Part shown: positions 18,272 to 26,870 of the stretch, in pieces | Position numbering within the stretch: position 1 is the first letter of the stretch | How the letters are laid out: every line of letters starts with the position of its first letter | From: Spirochaeta cellobiosiphila DSM 17781 | GTDB lineage: Bacteria; Spirochaetota; Spirochaetia; DSM-17781 | Length of the DNA: 64,000 nucleotides | NCBI RefSeq assembly: GCF_000426705.1 | Contig: NZ_AUFW01000018.1 | Location: 62,001-126,000 of the forward strand | Direction: 5' to 3' | Notes under the pieces: generated by a model | The model's input: the letters and a program-made list of their open reading frames with translations, nothing else | Told to the model about the DNA's origin: nothing | Database searches by the model: none | Made by a program: the position numbers and the translations under genes

Positions 18272-19297
18272 ATGGGATCGATTGTTACCTTAGGAGAAAT
18301 GCTATTGAGACTAAAAAGTCAGGACAATCTCAGACTTTTTCAGACAAATAAATTGGAATCTACCTTTGGAGGTGGTGAAGTCAATATGGCAGTCTCATTA
18401 AGTTTATTGGGAGCATCAACCAGATTTGTTACAGCCTTACCAGACAATATAATTGGTGATAGCTGTATCAATGAACTTCATAAATACCAGATTGATACCA
18501 CAAGCATTGTCAGAACTGGTAAACGAGTGGGAATCTACTACTTAGAAGCTGGTGCGAATCAGAGGGCCACTAAAGTTATCTATGATCGTCAAGATTCCAG
18601 TATTAGTCATGTCACCCATGATGTTTTTAATTGGGATGCAGTATTTCAAAATGCTTCCTGGTTTATTATATCAGGTATCACTCCAGCTCTTTCAGAATCA
18701 GCTGCTGAATTAACAGTAAAAGCAGTTGACGAGGCCAAATCCAGAGGTATACATGTTTGTCTAGACTTTAATCATCGTAAGAATTTATGGAATTATGGTA
18801 AAAACATAGAAGAGGTAATGAGACCTTTGGTAAAAAAAGTAAATGTGATTATAGCCGGTACTTTGGATTGTCAGCAAACCTTGGGGGTGCCCTTAGATTC
18901 AGGGAGGATCAAAGGAGACCTAAATATGGAAGAACTAAAGCAATTAACCTCAAAAGTTATGGCTACTTATGATCTTTCAGGAATAGCTATAACTAAAAGA
19001 GATAATGTATCTGCCAATATAAACAACTGGACAGCATTCTATAATTGTGATGAAGGATTTTATACTAGTACTGAGTATAGGATTAATAATATAGTAGATC
19101 GTGTAGGTGGTGGTGATAGTTTCACCGCTGGTTTAATTTATGGATTAAATTACCTTAATTCACCGAAAGAAGCATTGGACTTTGCAACTGCTTTTAGCTG
19201 TCTAAAATTATCTTGTATGGGTGATTTTAATCTCACTACTCGTGATGATGTTTTAGCTTTGATATCAGGCGACATTTCTGGTCGGATACTGCGTTAA
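18272..19297 (+). CDS. kdgK: PfkB-family sugar kinase, probably 2-keto-3-deoxygluconate kinase
   Basis: This 341-residue ribokinase-fold enzyme has N-terminal TFGGGEVNMA, substrate-lid GIYYLEAGANQRATKVIYDR and the catalytic loop VGGGDSFTAG with the base Asp282. The motif GxYYLExGxxxRxSxVxYDR is characteristic of KDG kinases, which make 2-keto-3-deoxy-6-phosphogluconate for the Entner-Doudoroff or uronate route. Fructokinase or another 2-keto sugar kinase is possible. The ribosome site AAGGAG is good. No KDPG aldolase lies nearby in the window. A strong hairpin follows the stop. Confidence 0.8.
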   Translation: MGSIVTLGEMLLRLKSQDNLRLFQTNKLESTFGGGEVNMAVSLSLLGASTRFVTALPDNIIGDSCINELHKYQIDTTSIVRTGKRVGIYYLEAGANQRATKVIYDRQDSSISHVTHDVFNWDAVFQNASWFIISGITPALSESAAELTVKAVDEAKSRGIHVCLDFNHRKNLWNYGKNIEEVMRPLVKKVNVIIAGTLDCQQTLGVPLDSGRIKGDLNMEELKQLTSKVMATYDLSGIAITKRDNVSANINNWTAFYNCDEGFYTSTEYRINNIVDRVGGGDSFTAGLIYGLNYLNSPKEALDFATAFSCLKLSCMGDFNLTTRDDVLALISGDISGRILR

Positions 19298-19316
19298 TTG
19301 TATTACCTTTCCTTAG

Positions 19317-19352
19317 GCTCCCCCTGGTAGAACCACCTTCTACCGGGGGAGC
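19317..19352 (+). terminator. Hairpin after the sugar kinase
   Basis: GCTCCCCC-T-GGTAGAA and TTCTACC-GGGGGAGC form a 15-pair GC-rich stem with one bulged T and a 5-base loop. The following TATTTCATATT is only moderately T-rich, but the stem is the strongest in this region and sits 20 bases after the stop. Confidence 0.7.
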
Positions 19353-19361
19353 TATTTCATA

Positions 19362-19391
19362 TTGACCCTATTAAGTTATAAGTTTTACTAT
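19362..19391 (+). promoter_or_regulatory. Leaderless-type promoter of the 2-hydroxyacid dehydrogenase gene
   Basis: TTGACC (19362-19367), an 18-base spacer and TACTAT (19386-19391) end 6 bases before the ATG at 19398. No Shine-Dalgarno sequence is present. Transcription should start at or next to the start codon. Confidence 0.55.
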
Positions 19392-19397
19392 TTATCT

Positions 19398-20357
19398 ATG
19401 AAGAATATTGTAGTTTTAGATGGTATAACCATGGGTGATGATATTGATTTCACTTCACTAGAGAAATTGGGACAGGTAACTATCCATAGAATGACTGAAG
19501 AAGAACAGATTATTGATCGTTGTATTGATGCACAAATAATTATCACGAACAAAGTCTTTATTAGGGAATATCATTTTAGAAGTTTGCCCCAACTTGAATT
19601 AATCTGTTTAACTGCTACAGGTTATAACAATATTGATATAGAAAGTGCTCGCAAACATCATGTCTCGATTGCAAATGTATCAGGTTATTCGACCAATGCT
19701 GTAGCACAACATACTTTTGCTATGCTTTTCTACTTATGGGAAAGAAGCAGGTATTTCGATGATTATACACGTAGTGGTGATTATTGCAATAGTGAAATAT
19801 TTACACATTTATCAAGAAAATTTTATGAATTAAGCGGTAAAACCTGGGGTATAGTTGGTTTAGGAGCTATTGGGAAAAAAGTGGCTCAAATTGCAAAAGC
19901 TTTTGGTTGTAATATTATTTACTATTCAACTAGCGGAAAAAATAGTAATCAAGAATATACCAAAGTTGACCTGAAAACCCTATTACATAACTCAGATGTC
20001 ATATCAATTCATTCCCCGTTGAATGATAGAACAAAAGATTTGTTCACCTTAAGAGAGTTACAGCAAATGAAATCTACTAGCTATATTATTAATGTGGGTC
20101 GAGGAGGAATCATTAATGAAGAAGATTTAGTAGAAGCTTTGAATCTAAACCTTATCGCCGCAGCTTGTATTGATGTATTGACAACAGAGCCAATGGCTAT
20201 TTCCAGTCCATATCGAAATATAATTAATAAAGATAAATTATATATTACCCCCCACGTAGCCTGGGCACCCATAGAAACACGACAAAGAGTTATAGAAGAA
20301 GTGACTTTAAATATTCAAGCTTTCTTGAGTAATGAAAAAAGGAATATTGTTAATTAA
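19398..20357 (+). CDS. D-isomer-specific 2-hydroxyacid dehydrogenase
   Basis: This 319-residue cytoplasmic NAD(P)-dependent oxidoreductase has the Rossmann motif GLGAIGKK, NVGRGGIINEEDL with the substrate arginine, TTEPM with the catalytic-pair glutamate, and ITPHVAWAP with the catalytic histidine. These enzymes reduce 2-keto acids such as hydroxypyruvate, glyoxylate or pyruvate to D-2-hydroxy acids; glycerate dehydrogenase is the closest general type, but substrate is not certain. I reject the upstream TTG (19362) because it lies in the -35 box. It stands alone after the kinase hairpin. Confidence 0.87.
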   Translation: MKNIVVLDGITMGDDIDFTSLEKLGQVTIHRMTEEEQIIDRCIDAQIIITNKVFIREYHFRSLPQLELICLTATGYNNIDIESARKHHVSIANVSGYSTNAVAQHTFAMLFYLWERSRYFDDYTRSGDYCNSEIFTHLSRKFYELSGKTWGIVGLGAIGKKVAQIAKAFGCNIIYYSTSGKNSNQEYTKVDLKTLLHNSDVISIHSPLNDRTKDLFTLRELQQMKSTSYIINVGRGGIINEEDLVEALNLNLIAAACIDVLTTEPMAISSPYRNIINKDKLYITPHVAWAPIETRQRVIEEVTLNIQAFLSNEKRNIVN

Positions 20358-20361
20358 ATGT

Positions 20362-20391
20362 AAAATAAAAAGGACTCCGTGTAGGAGTCCT
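20362..20391 (-). terminator. Intrinsic terminator of flaA
   Basis: On the minus strand AGGACTCC-TACAC-GGAGTCCT forms a perfect 8-pair stem followed directly by TTTTATTTT. It lies about 30 bases after the flaA stop. On the plus strand the stem lacks a T-run, so it mainly serves flaA, although it may also stop the convergent dehydrogenase transcript. Confidence 0.85.
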
Positions 20392-20422
20392 CTCATCAGT
20401 TCATATTTAGTTACTAGACTAA

Positions 20423-21415
20423 TTATGGTGTTTGTGTTGGTGTTTCAGCTGCATTAGGATCTTCATCAGCAGACTGATCCATCTTCTTCTGTTCTAAATA
20501 TCTAAGAACTTGAAGATTACCAAGTCTTTGCATTTCAGCCTTTCTTCTTTCACTCTCTTTCTGATCCAAGATTCCCCATACGGACTCATCATCAACATCA
20601 GTTTCAAGGTCAAGAACAGCCTTATCATAAGTTACTTTAATATCCTTTACATAAGTTACGAAATCACCACCATCATCTGCGGCATCTCGTTGAATCAAGA
20701 TTCCCTTAAGTTTAACTAAGGGAGATGTTTTAGGATATAATGGTCTAGTATAAAGCTCTCTGTTTCGTACCTGATTAACATAATTTGGATTACTCCAAGA
20801 TAGTGTTCTCCATCCATCAAACTCCAAACTAGCAATAGGAAGTATTTCATCTTCACCATCCTCATTCTCAAGAACTACGGATAATTTGTGAGGGAAATTA
20901 CGACCCAATACACTAATAGTTAAGTTTTTCAGAACTCCCACATTCTTTACAACACCAAACCCAGTGAATTTCTCACCTCGTTCGGCTCCTTCAGTATTTT
21001 CATCTGTTGCATAAGCAGGAATTGTGAAGGGAGGTACAATCATTGCCCAAGAGTTAAAAGCTTCTTCTGGAAACTTTATCCTCACTCCCATAACTGTGCT
21101 TCCAGCGTACATCTTTGATGTTTCGCTTACAGGCGCTTCTTTAATTAGGGAGTTAGCTTGATTGTCGATGAAAGCTGAAGAGGAGGCTAAATCTACTTCC
21201 CAGTTTTCAATGGCCAAAGATATCTTCATCTCAGCTTTTTCTTCATCAGTGTAACTTGACCCTGCTACAGTACTGTAGTCAGTGACTGTTGGCTGATGCT
21301 CACCAGTATCGTCGGCTACAAGCTCGGCAAAGTCGATGAGAACGCTTTCCTCAGCAAAGGCCATTCCACTCAGTAGGAGAAACACACTCACTAAAATAAG
21401 GTAGAACCGTTTCAT
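20423..21415 (-). CDS. flaA: FlaA, outer-layer (sheath) protein of the periplasmic flagellar filament
   Basis: This 330-residue exported protein has signal peptide MKRFYLILVSVFLLLSGMAFA and a mature start EESVLIDF. It shows typical FlaA features: NWEVDLASSS, GVRIKFPEEAFNSWAMIVPPF, the GxFGVVKNVG-like region, VSVLGRNFPHKLSVVLE, DGWRTLSWSNPNYV and VYVKDIKV-like segments. FlaA coats the FlaB core in spirochaete endoflagella. I start at 21413-21415 because AAGGAG precedes it and because the promoter lies inside the longer frame (to 21472). The C-terminal tail is acidic and proline/threonine-rich. It has its own promoter and terminator, as expected of an abundant structural protein. Confidence 0.93.
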   Translation of the reverse strand: MKRFYLILVSVFLLLSGMAFAEESVLIDFAELVADDTGEHQPTVTDYSTVAGSSYTDEEKAEMKISLAIENWEVDLASSSAFIDNQANSLIKEAPVSETSKMYAGSTVMGVRIKFPEEAFNSWAMIVPPFTIPAYATDENTEGAERGEKFTGFGVVKNVGVLKNLTISVLGRNFPHKLSVVLENEDGEDEILPIASLEFDGWRTLSWSNPNYVNQVRNRELYTRPLYPKTSPLVKLKGILIQRDAADDGGDFVTYVKDIKVTYDKAVLDLETDVDDESVWGILDQKESERRKAEMQRLGNLQVLRYLEQKKMDQSADEDPNAAETPTQTP

Positions 21416-21455
21416 CCAGTGCTCCTTTAACGTAAAATCGTTCATTTTGTTTAAA

Positions 21456-21483
21456 GTATTACGGAAGGACAATCGTTTGTCAA
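21456..21483 (-). promoter_or_regulatory. Sigma-70-type promoter of flaA
   Basis: On the minus strand TTGACA (21478-21483), a 16-base spacer and TAATAC (21456-21461) lie about 40 bases before the flaA start. No sigma-28-like element is evident, which fits sigma-70 control of sheath genes in several spirochaetes. Confidence 0.7.
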
Positions 21484-21526
21484 CGAATAAAAATATTTTT
21501 CCCTCTGTATTTTCAACGTAAAAAAA

Positions 21527-22000
21527 TCAGCTACCATAAGGTCTTTCGAAGGGCGTTTGACCTTCAATTGTTATAACTATTTCCTTCACAGAAGGGAAGT
21601 TAAAACGTACTGTTTTTTCAATCCCATTGTAGACTTTATCTACATAAGAACTCTGATCCTCGTGACCGAGAATGACGGACTTTGATAAATCCAGATAGAG
21701 TTTCTTATCCCGTAATATGACAGCCTTCAGTTTTGATCCCCGGGGAACTAGCAATGTATTTTGATACTCAGCAGGTCCCAAGAACAGCTCTTTAACTACC
21801 AAACGGATTGCTTCTTCCCGGTCTTTCCTTTGTGGAACATACCGAACTTCTCCAATCAGTTCACGAGAAATCCCTCTAGGAAAAAATAACATCCTCCTAA
21901 CCCTTTTATCGTCGGATATGTTCATAAAAATCACACTAATTATAAGAAAAACAGAAAGAAATGACAAAATTGTCCAAAAAAGCTTTTTATCTTTAATCAC
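21527..22000 (-). CDS. GerMN-domain membrane-anchored protein
   Basis: This 157-residue protein has one N-terminal transmembrane segment (about residues 9-27) and a GerMN domain (about 37-150). Motifs are FFPRGISRELIGEVR, VVKELFLGP, PRGSKLKAV and KLYLDLS. GerMN domains occur in spore germination proteins and in envelope proteins of non-sporulating bacteria; their role is unclear, but association with peptidoglycan enzymes is common. It follows an N-acetylmuramoyl-L-alanine amidase gene by 3 bases, supporting a cell-wall role. It is the last gene of the long operon that begins at 29251. Confidence 0.8.
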   Translation of the reverse strand: MIKDKKLFWTILSFLSVFLIISVIFMNISDDKRVRRMLFFPRGISRELIGEVRYVPQRKDREEAIRLVVKELFLGPAEYQNTLLVPRGSKLKAVILRDKKLYLDLSKSVILGHEDQSSYVDKVYNGIEKTVRFNFPSVKEIVITIEGQTPFERPYGS

Positions 22001-22003
22001 TCA

Positions 22004-23050
22004 TTACTCCGTGAAGGCTTTTGATCGCTCAAAGTATTCCGTAAAATTAACGATGCCATTATAGAGGCCGGTACAGATTTTATTCAAGTACGAATCTTGA
22101 TGTAGTTTTAAGGCTTCTTCTTTGTTACTAATAAAACCTATTTCTACAAGTACTGACGGCATATTGGCTTTACGGACAACATACCAGCTTTCTTCTTTCA
22201 AACCTCTATTATTTGAAGCTTGACCTAGTTGGGATTCCATATTCTCCAATATGTTTTGTGCCAAGATAATTCCTTCAATGAAGAATTGATCTTCCATCAT
22301 GCTATTAAATATTGGGTAATAATCTTTAACCTTTTCCTCTAGACTACTAGGGTCCAAAACTTCTCGTCTATAATCAGTAGGTAAATGCCAAACTTCGAAT
22401 CCAGTAGATTTAGGGTTCAGACTAGCATTCACATGAACTGATATGTATATTATTGCTTGATTAGAAGCTAGATTTTGCTTATTAGCTAACTCTACCCTAT
22501 CTTCCAATGTTGGATAGACATCTTTATTTCTAGTTAACAGAATCTTTTTGTCCGGATACTTCTTTTTCAATCTATTAAATAGATCCAGAGATACTTGCAG
22601 GACAATGTCCTTTTCTTTCATTACCACTTTTTTGTGCTCTATCTCATAAGTTCTCATAGCCCCAGAGTCTTTACCACCGTGCCCCGGATCTATGATAATT
22701 ACTGCTATTTCAGGAGACAAAGTGTTATTTGAATGGTCATTAGTAGTAATCTCACCTAATTGAAAATATTCACGAATCTTACTTTGAGTCCTGTCATCAA
22801 TGATGATCCGCCCATCCTGGATCCTAACATTACTTCCTTCCCATAAGGTTTGCCCCATCAGTAAAAAAGGATTGTTCCATTGTCCATTCAATTGCTTATG
22901 ACTATCAGATAGAGTAAACATATATGATAGGGGCTGAATTAACAATTCTAGTCCATTTTGTTGTGAAAAATATTCTAAATCTACATCAGCCCCAAAAACA
23001 TTTCCTACATATAGTAGAAAAAGAAAAAAAGGGATAATTAACTTACCCAT
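22004..23050 (-). CDS. N-acetylmuramoyl-L-alanine amidase (Amidase_3)
   Basis: This 348-residue exported zinc hydrolase cleaves the amide bond between MurNAc and the peptide stem. It has a signal peptide (to about residue 20, near VFGA-DVD) and a spacer to about 110. The Amidase_3 domain contains IIIDPGHGGKDSG (zinc His), MKEKDIVLQVS (zinc Glu), ISVHVNAS (zinc His) and SVLVEIGFISN (catalytic Glu). It belongs to the AmiC/CwlM group. It lies 9 bases after the ATP-grasp gene and is coupled to the GerMN gene. Flagellar insertion or cell division are plausible uses. Confidence 0.92.
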   Translation of the reverse strand: MGKLIIPFFLFLLYVGNVFGADVDLEYFSQQNGLELLIQPLSYMFTLSDSHKQLNGQWNNPFLLMGQTLWEGSNVRIQDGRIIIDDRTQSKIREYFQLGEITTNDHSNNTLSPEIAVIIIDPGHGGKDSGAMRTYEIEHKKVVMKEKDIVLQVSLDLFNRLKKKYPDKKILLTRNKDVYPTLEDRVELANKQNLASNQAIIYISVHVNASLNPKSTGFEVWHLPTDYRREVLDPSSLEEKVKDYYPIFNSMMEDQFFIEGIILAQNILENMESQLGQASNNRGLKEESWYVVRKANMPSVLVEIGFISNKEEALKLHQDSYLNKICTGLYNGIVNFTEYFERSKAFTE

Positions 23051-23059
23051 ATTGATAAT

Positions 23060-24538
23060 TTACCTTCTTTTCTTCCACCTGTCTATAAACCAAAGGCCCC
23101 CTTGAACACTTCCACGTAAAACAGATTGGCTAAATCCCACTGGTAATACAGCTCCTACTTTTTGAGGTAAACCAGTAATCCTAGATAATTGTTCCAAGGA
23201 TTCACTAAGGCTTCTCCCTTGCCAATCCAGACGTCCTTCAGGTTTCATGTAATAAGGTATAAATTGTAGAAACGCATCCTCTTTTTCAACACATAATGAG
23301 AGAGAAAGAGGGTAATTAGGATGCAAAGGTCTTTTACTACCAAGTAAATATTCATAAGTCAAATCATTGTCTGTATCTAAACGTGGTACGACGCGACTAG
23401 CTAGTTCTTTAGCAGAACGAACATCAGCGCATCTAAAAATGAAATTTATACACTTTTGAACATTGTTAACAGGAAAATGAACATCACTACCCACTGGCTT
23501 TTGAATAAAATGATCCATATACAAATGATCTTTAGTAATCTCGTCTAACCCAATGTAATCAATGACCGTACCTGGTAGACTAATAATGGCTCTCTCCTGG
23601 ATACTCTGATAGCTGTCCGCCTGAGGTTCTTCTGGATTTTTACCTAAAGCCAGGTCCATAGCAACTTCCGTAGGTGATACACCAGAATGATAAGGATACG
23701 TCCACCCAGACATATATCCTCCAGACAATCGAGCAGCGATCTCACCAATATAAGCTTTTCCTTTGTACCATTTTAGATCTCCTTTAGCTGCACCTCTACT
23801 TATACCTAAAGCAAGTGCCGCTTGATGAAGAGCTGTCCATAATTCCTTTTGTACAGCTTCATTAGCATGACTTGGGAAATTGTGACCCATTTCAATAAAA
23901 TAAGGAGGAAACTGAATATCACGATCAGCCAAACCACAAGGAAGGAAATGGCCTTCATAAATAAGGCTATCCAGACTAAACTCAGGACCATCCATATATT
24001 CTTCTACGATGACTTGACCAGAAGCAGAGAAAACAAGGGCTTCAGAAATACCTTGTGATAATTCTTCATCAGAATTAACGAGTATAACTCCCCTAGCACC
24101 CATATTATCAACTGGTTTTACAACAAGAGGAAAAGGAATATCAACCCTATCGTTAGGCGAATAGACTATCCTATATTCCGGCACATTCAGTCCATTTTTT
24201 TTAAGAATCTTACGCATTATTCCTTTGTCTTTGGCACCTAAAGCCACTTCAAAAGGAATACCGGGCAAATCTAAATCTTCTGCTATCCATGCAACAGTAG
24301 TAGAGAAGTCGGTTCCTGCTGTAAACACACCATCTAAGGCATGCAGACGATGTAATTCTCTGGCTTTTAATAAACTAGCATCTCGATCACTAATATCAAT
24401 TGTATAGAATTCATCAGCTTTATCCTTACATACTGCATTTTGATTACCATCAAAAGCTATTGTTTTATAGCCTTTACTTCGAGCAATATCATAAATAGGA
24501 GCTTGCATTGAACCAGCTCCAAGAACAAGTAAAATCAC
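23060..24538 (-). CDS. ATP-grasp ligase of unknown substrate
   Basis: This 492-residue cytoplasmic enzyme has an N-terminal pre-ATP-grasp Rossmann part (LVLGAGSMQAPIYDIARSKGY), the ATP-grasp core (PLVVKPVDNMGARGVI, VIVEEYMDGPEFSLDSL) and the metal-binding GEIAARLSGGYMSG. The organisation is that of carboxylate-amine or carboxylate-thiol ligases such as PurK, CarB-like and amino-acid ligases. The last 180 residues do not resemble a standard partner domain. The gene overlaps the PseG/methyltransferase fusion by 4 bases, which suggests it adds a carboxylate group, perhaps an amino acid, in sugar-nucleotide or glycan modification. Substrate not assignable. Confidence 0.75.
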   Translation of the reverse strand: MILLVLGAGSMQAPIYDIARSKGYKTIAFDGNQNAVCKDKADEFYTIDISDRDASLLKARELHRLHALDGVFTAGTDFSTTVAWIAEDLDLPGIPFEVALGAKDKGIMRKILKKNGLNVPEYRIVYSPNDRVDIPFPLVVKPVDNMGARGVILVNSDEELSQGISEALVFSASGQVIVEEYMDGPEFSLDSLIYEGHFLPCGLADRDIQFPPYFIEMGHNFPSHANEAVQKELWTALHQAALALGISRGAAKGDLKWYKGKAYIGEIAARLSGGYMSGWTYPYHSGVSPTEVAMDLALGKNPEEPQADSYQSIQERAIISLPGTVIDYIGLDEITKDHLYMDHFIQKPVGSDVHFPVNNVQKCINFIFRCADVRSAKELASRVVPRLDTDNDLTYEYLLGSKRPLHPNYPLSLSLCVEKEDAFLQFIPYYMKPEGRLDWQGRSLSESLEQLSRITGLPQKVGAVLPVGFSQSVLRGSVQGGLWFIDRWKKRR

Positions 24539-26220
24539 TTAATTTTTTCTCCATAAACTTCAAAAGTATCGCCTAGTCCAAATATTTGACTCACGGCAGA
24601 CTTAAAAGGTATACACTTAGGAAATCTTTCAGGATGGTGTCCTGTAATCCTAATATGTCTAACTTTAAAGCCATAATCCATTAAAATCTTTTTACATAAA
24701 GAAGGTTCCCAAATAGTAAAATGATCGTCTGGGCTAGCTTGTAAAAAATTTTTCAGATTTATTTTTCGACTGATTCCTTCTCCATTTGGTGTCGAAAAAC
24801 AAAAGAATCCACCTAAAGGAAGAAGCGACCTAACTTTATTAAGAAGAGCACGCAAATCCCTGAAATGCTCAATAACATACCACATCGTAACCCCTTGTAA
24901 CTCTATATTCCGATTCCAATCTAATATATTGTCTTGATAAGCTTCTATTCCAAGACCTTTTGTCACATAATCTACAGCATCTTGAGCTATATCCATACCG
25001 ACCGGGTTAAAACCCTGATCTTTTAAAGCCTTTACAAAGGGTCCATAAGCACATCCAATATCTAATACATTCTTTTTTTCATCTATAGTCCAAAATTTTT
25101 TTATAATTTGGATACGATCTAAACCCATTTTATGTATATGTTCAAAATCATCGAGATAGGTTTTTCCATATTGCTTTTCATAATCTTTAAAGAAATAATC
25201 CTTTGAATAAATCTTTTCTTTCTGTCCTAAGTAATTCAAATATAAAAAACCGCAATCACTACAGCGATAATAGTTTTTGACAGGGAAACGTTGTAGAACT
25301 CGTGCATTATTACTATGACAATGGGGGCAAGTATTCATGGTTATATTTAACTCTCCTATTAACTGTTTGATTGATCTATGATTTTTAAAAGAATCTTTCC
25401 ATATACCTTCAGGAACCTCTAGATCATTCCATAATTGATAAAATTTTTTCTCTGTTGGTATAGACTGACCTAATGAAGGAATCCCCTGCATTTTTGTAAT
25501 TTCTTCATGATAAGAAGAAGGATTTAAAGCCAAAACAGGTGTGTTATTAGCCAAACTATTAATCAAAGTCAAACCATAACTCATTATACCTCTACTATAA
25601 TCACTAACTTTGTTATCTAAGTCTTTTATATAAGATAGGATTTCCCATTTATGCGGAAGGATATCAGGTTTATTCTCTGAAAGGTCTTTACTTATCCAGG
25701 TGACCTTTGTTTTCTTTAGTGGCCAAGAGAGAGCCTCATAATAAAGCTGCCGTGTTAATTGCTGATGATCTTCACCACCTAGAAAAACTAAAACTCCCTT
25801 ATCGTGTTGCCCGTTTCCTTTTTTAATATTCCAAGATACTTGTATGCTGTTAGCCTGATAGATAAAGGGAGGAATCGTATCAACGACATATTGAGCCCAA
25901 TATCTAAGTTCGGTATTACCTTCATCCAAAGCAACTAAAGGACCATGATTTCTCCATAAATGATAATCATCTAAAGGACACTCTCTTTGGTCCATTATTA
26001 TAATATCACCTTCTATAGGGTCCCTTATTATATGAGCTTTATCAATAAGTTCCGGAAACCGTTCGTTCCAATAATCTAGTCCATATTTATCTTTCGTAGT
26101 CAATAGAGGTATGTAAATATACCAATGATACTTAGCTGACCATCGAAGACAACGTACTAAATGACCGGTCCCATTATCCTTCCTTATAGAAGGAACAAGT
26201 ACTACTGTTGAATCAACCAA
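24535..26220 (-). CDS. PseG-like glycosyltransferase-fold domain fused to zinc-ribbon SAM methyltransferase
   Basis: This 561-residue fusion has an N-terminal part (about 1-290) matching PseG-type UDP-sugar hydrolases of the GT-B fold: GTGHLVRCLRWS (PseG GTGHxxRCL), GVLVFLGGEDHQQLTRQ (VSFGGSDP region) and TLINSLANNTPVLAL. A four-cysteine ribbon follows (TCPHCHSN, YRCSDCGFLYL). A class I SAM methyltransferase comes last, with motif I VLDIGCAYGPFVKAL and motif GMDIAQDAVDYV, plus MWYVIEHFRDLRALL. PseG removes UDP in pseudaminic acid synthesis; other Pse genes are absent, so the substrate is probably different. It overlaps the SpsF-like gene by 19 bases and the ATP-grasp gene by 4. Confidence 0.78.
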   Translation of the reverse strand: MVDSTVVLVPSIRKDNGTGHLVRCLRWSAKYHWYIYIPLLTTKDKYGLDYWNERFPELIDKAHIIRDPIEGDIIIMDQRECPLDDYHLWRNHGPLVALDEGNTELRYWAQYVVDTIPPFIYQANSIQVSWNIKKGNGQHDKGVLVFLGGEDHQQLTRQLYYEALSWPLKKTKVTWISKDLSENKPDILPHKWEILSYIKDLDNKVSDYSRGIMSYGLTLINSLANNTPVLALNPSSYHEEITKMQGIPSLGQSIPTEKKFYQLWNDLEVPEGIWKDSFKNHRSIKQLIGELNITMNTCPHCHSNNARVLQRFPVKNYYRCSDCGFLYLNYLGQKEKIYSKDYFFKDYEKQYGKTYLDDFEHIHKMGLDRIQIIKKFWTIDEKKNVLDIGCAYGPFVKALKDQGFNPVGMDIAQDAVDYVTKGLGIEAYQDNILDWNRNIELQGVTMWYVIEHFRDLRALLNKVRSLLPLGGFFCFSTPNGEGISRKINLKNFLQASPDDHFTIWEPSLCKKILMDYGFKVRHIRITGHHPERFPKCIPFKSAVSQIFGLGDTFEVYGEKIK

Positions 26221-26870
26221 TGCTGTAAATCCTCGAAACTTATAGGTTCTTTATGATACAAGGAGTTAAATATTTTCTTTATATAGTCATAGTCTTCCTG
26301 AGTATCCATAGTTACAGAACTATTCCACAAACGATATCTAACATCAACAAGTGGTTTGTGGATTCTAAACTTATCCGGATTCTCATAGAGATAAGGCATA
26401 ACATGTTCGCGATGATAAGGTTGTGTGCTTTCCGTCCAGGCCCTCTTTAAGGCAGAGGCCTTAACAACTTCTACACCAGTACCAATAGGAAGACCTTGAT
26501 AACCGCAGTAATCGGCGTCCTTTAATTGCCTTTGTTCAATAGCTTTGATAGCCCATTCATAACTGACAAGAGGATTGTCGCCCGTAGCACGTATTATCTC
26601 TTCTACTTCATAAGTTAATGAAGCTTTATAGTATCTGTCCAAAACATCACTCTTACTCCCAATATAGAGATCCCAGCCCTCATTATTAACAATATCTGCT
26701 AATGCGGATTGGGAATCTTCCGTTGTCAACACTACATGATAATCTGTTGGAATTAAAGATAAACTTCTCATGGCATGAACAACTGCTGGAATACCCATAA
26801 TAGGTTTTAAGGCTTTATTCGGTAATCTTGTAGAATCTAAACGCACCTGTAAGAAAACAGCATTACTCAT
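26202..26870 (-). CDS. SpsF-type cytidylyltransferase (CMP-sugar synthetase family)
   Basis: This 222-residue GT-A-fold nucleotidyltransferase belongs to the SpsF/CMP-KDO-synthetase group. It has N-terminal FLQVRLDSTRLPNKAL (nucleotide-binding RxxSxRLPxK), YIGSKSDVLDRYY, and the metal-binding ATGDNPLVS. PIGTGVEVVKASAL and HVMPYLYENPDKFRIH match SpsF proteins. It should activate an acidic or modified sugar as a CMP derivative. It overlaps its neighbours by 8 and 19 bases. It is presumably a step in glycan synthesis encoded by this operon. Confidence 0.85.
   Translation of the reverse strand: MSNAVFLQVRLDSTRLPNKALKPIMGIPAVVHAMRSLSLIPTDYHVVLTTEDSQSALADIVNNEGWDLYIGSKSDVLDRYYKASLTYEVEEIIRATGDNPLVSYEWAIKAIEQRQLKDADYCGYQGLPIGTGVEVVKASALKRAWTESTQPYHREHVMPYLYENPDKFRIHKPLVDVRYRLWNSSVTMDTQEDYDYIKKIFNSLYHKEPISFEDLQHWLIQQ

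Noticed and set aside
21416-21472. Longer flaA start at 21472.
   Set aside because: It would place the -10 box inside the coding region and bury the signal peptide; AAGGAG supports 21415.
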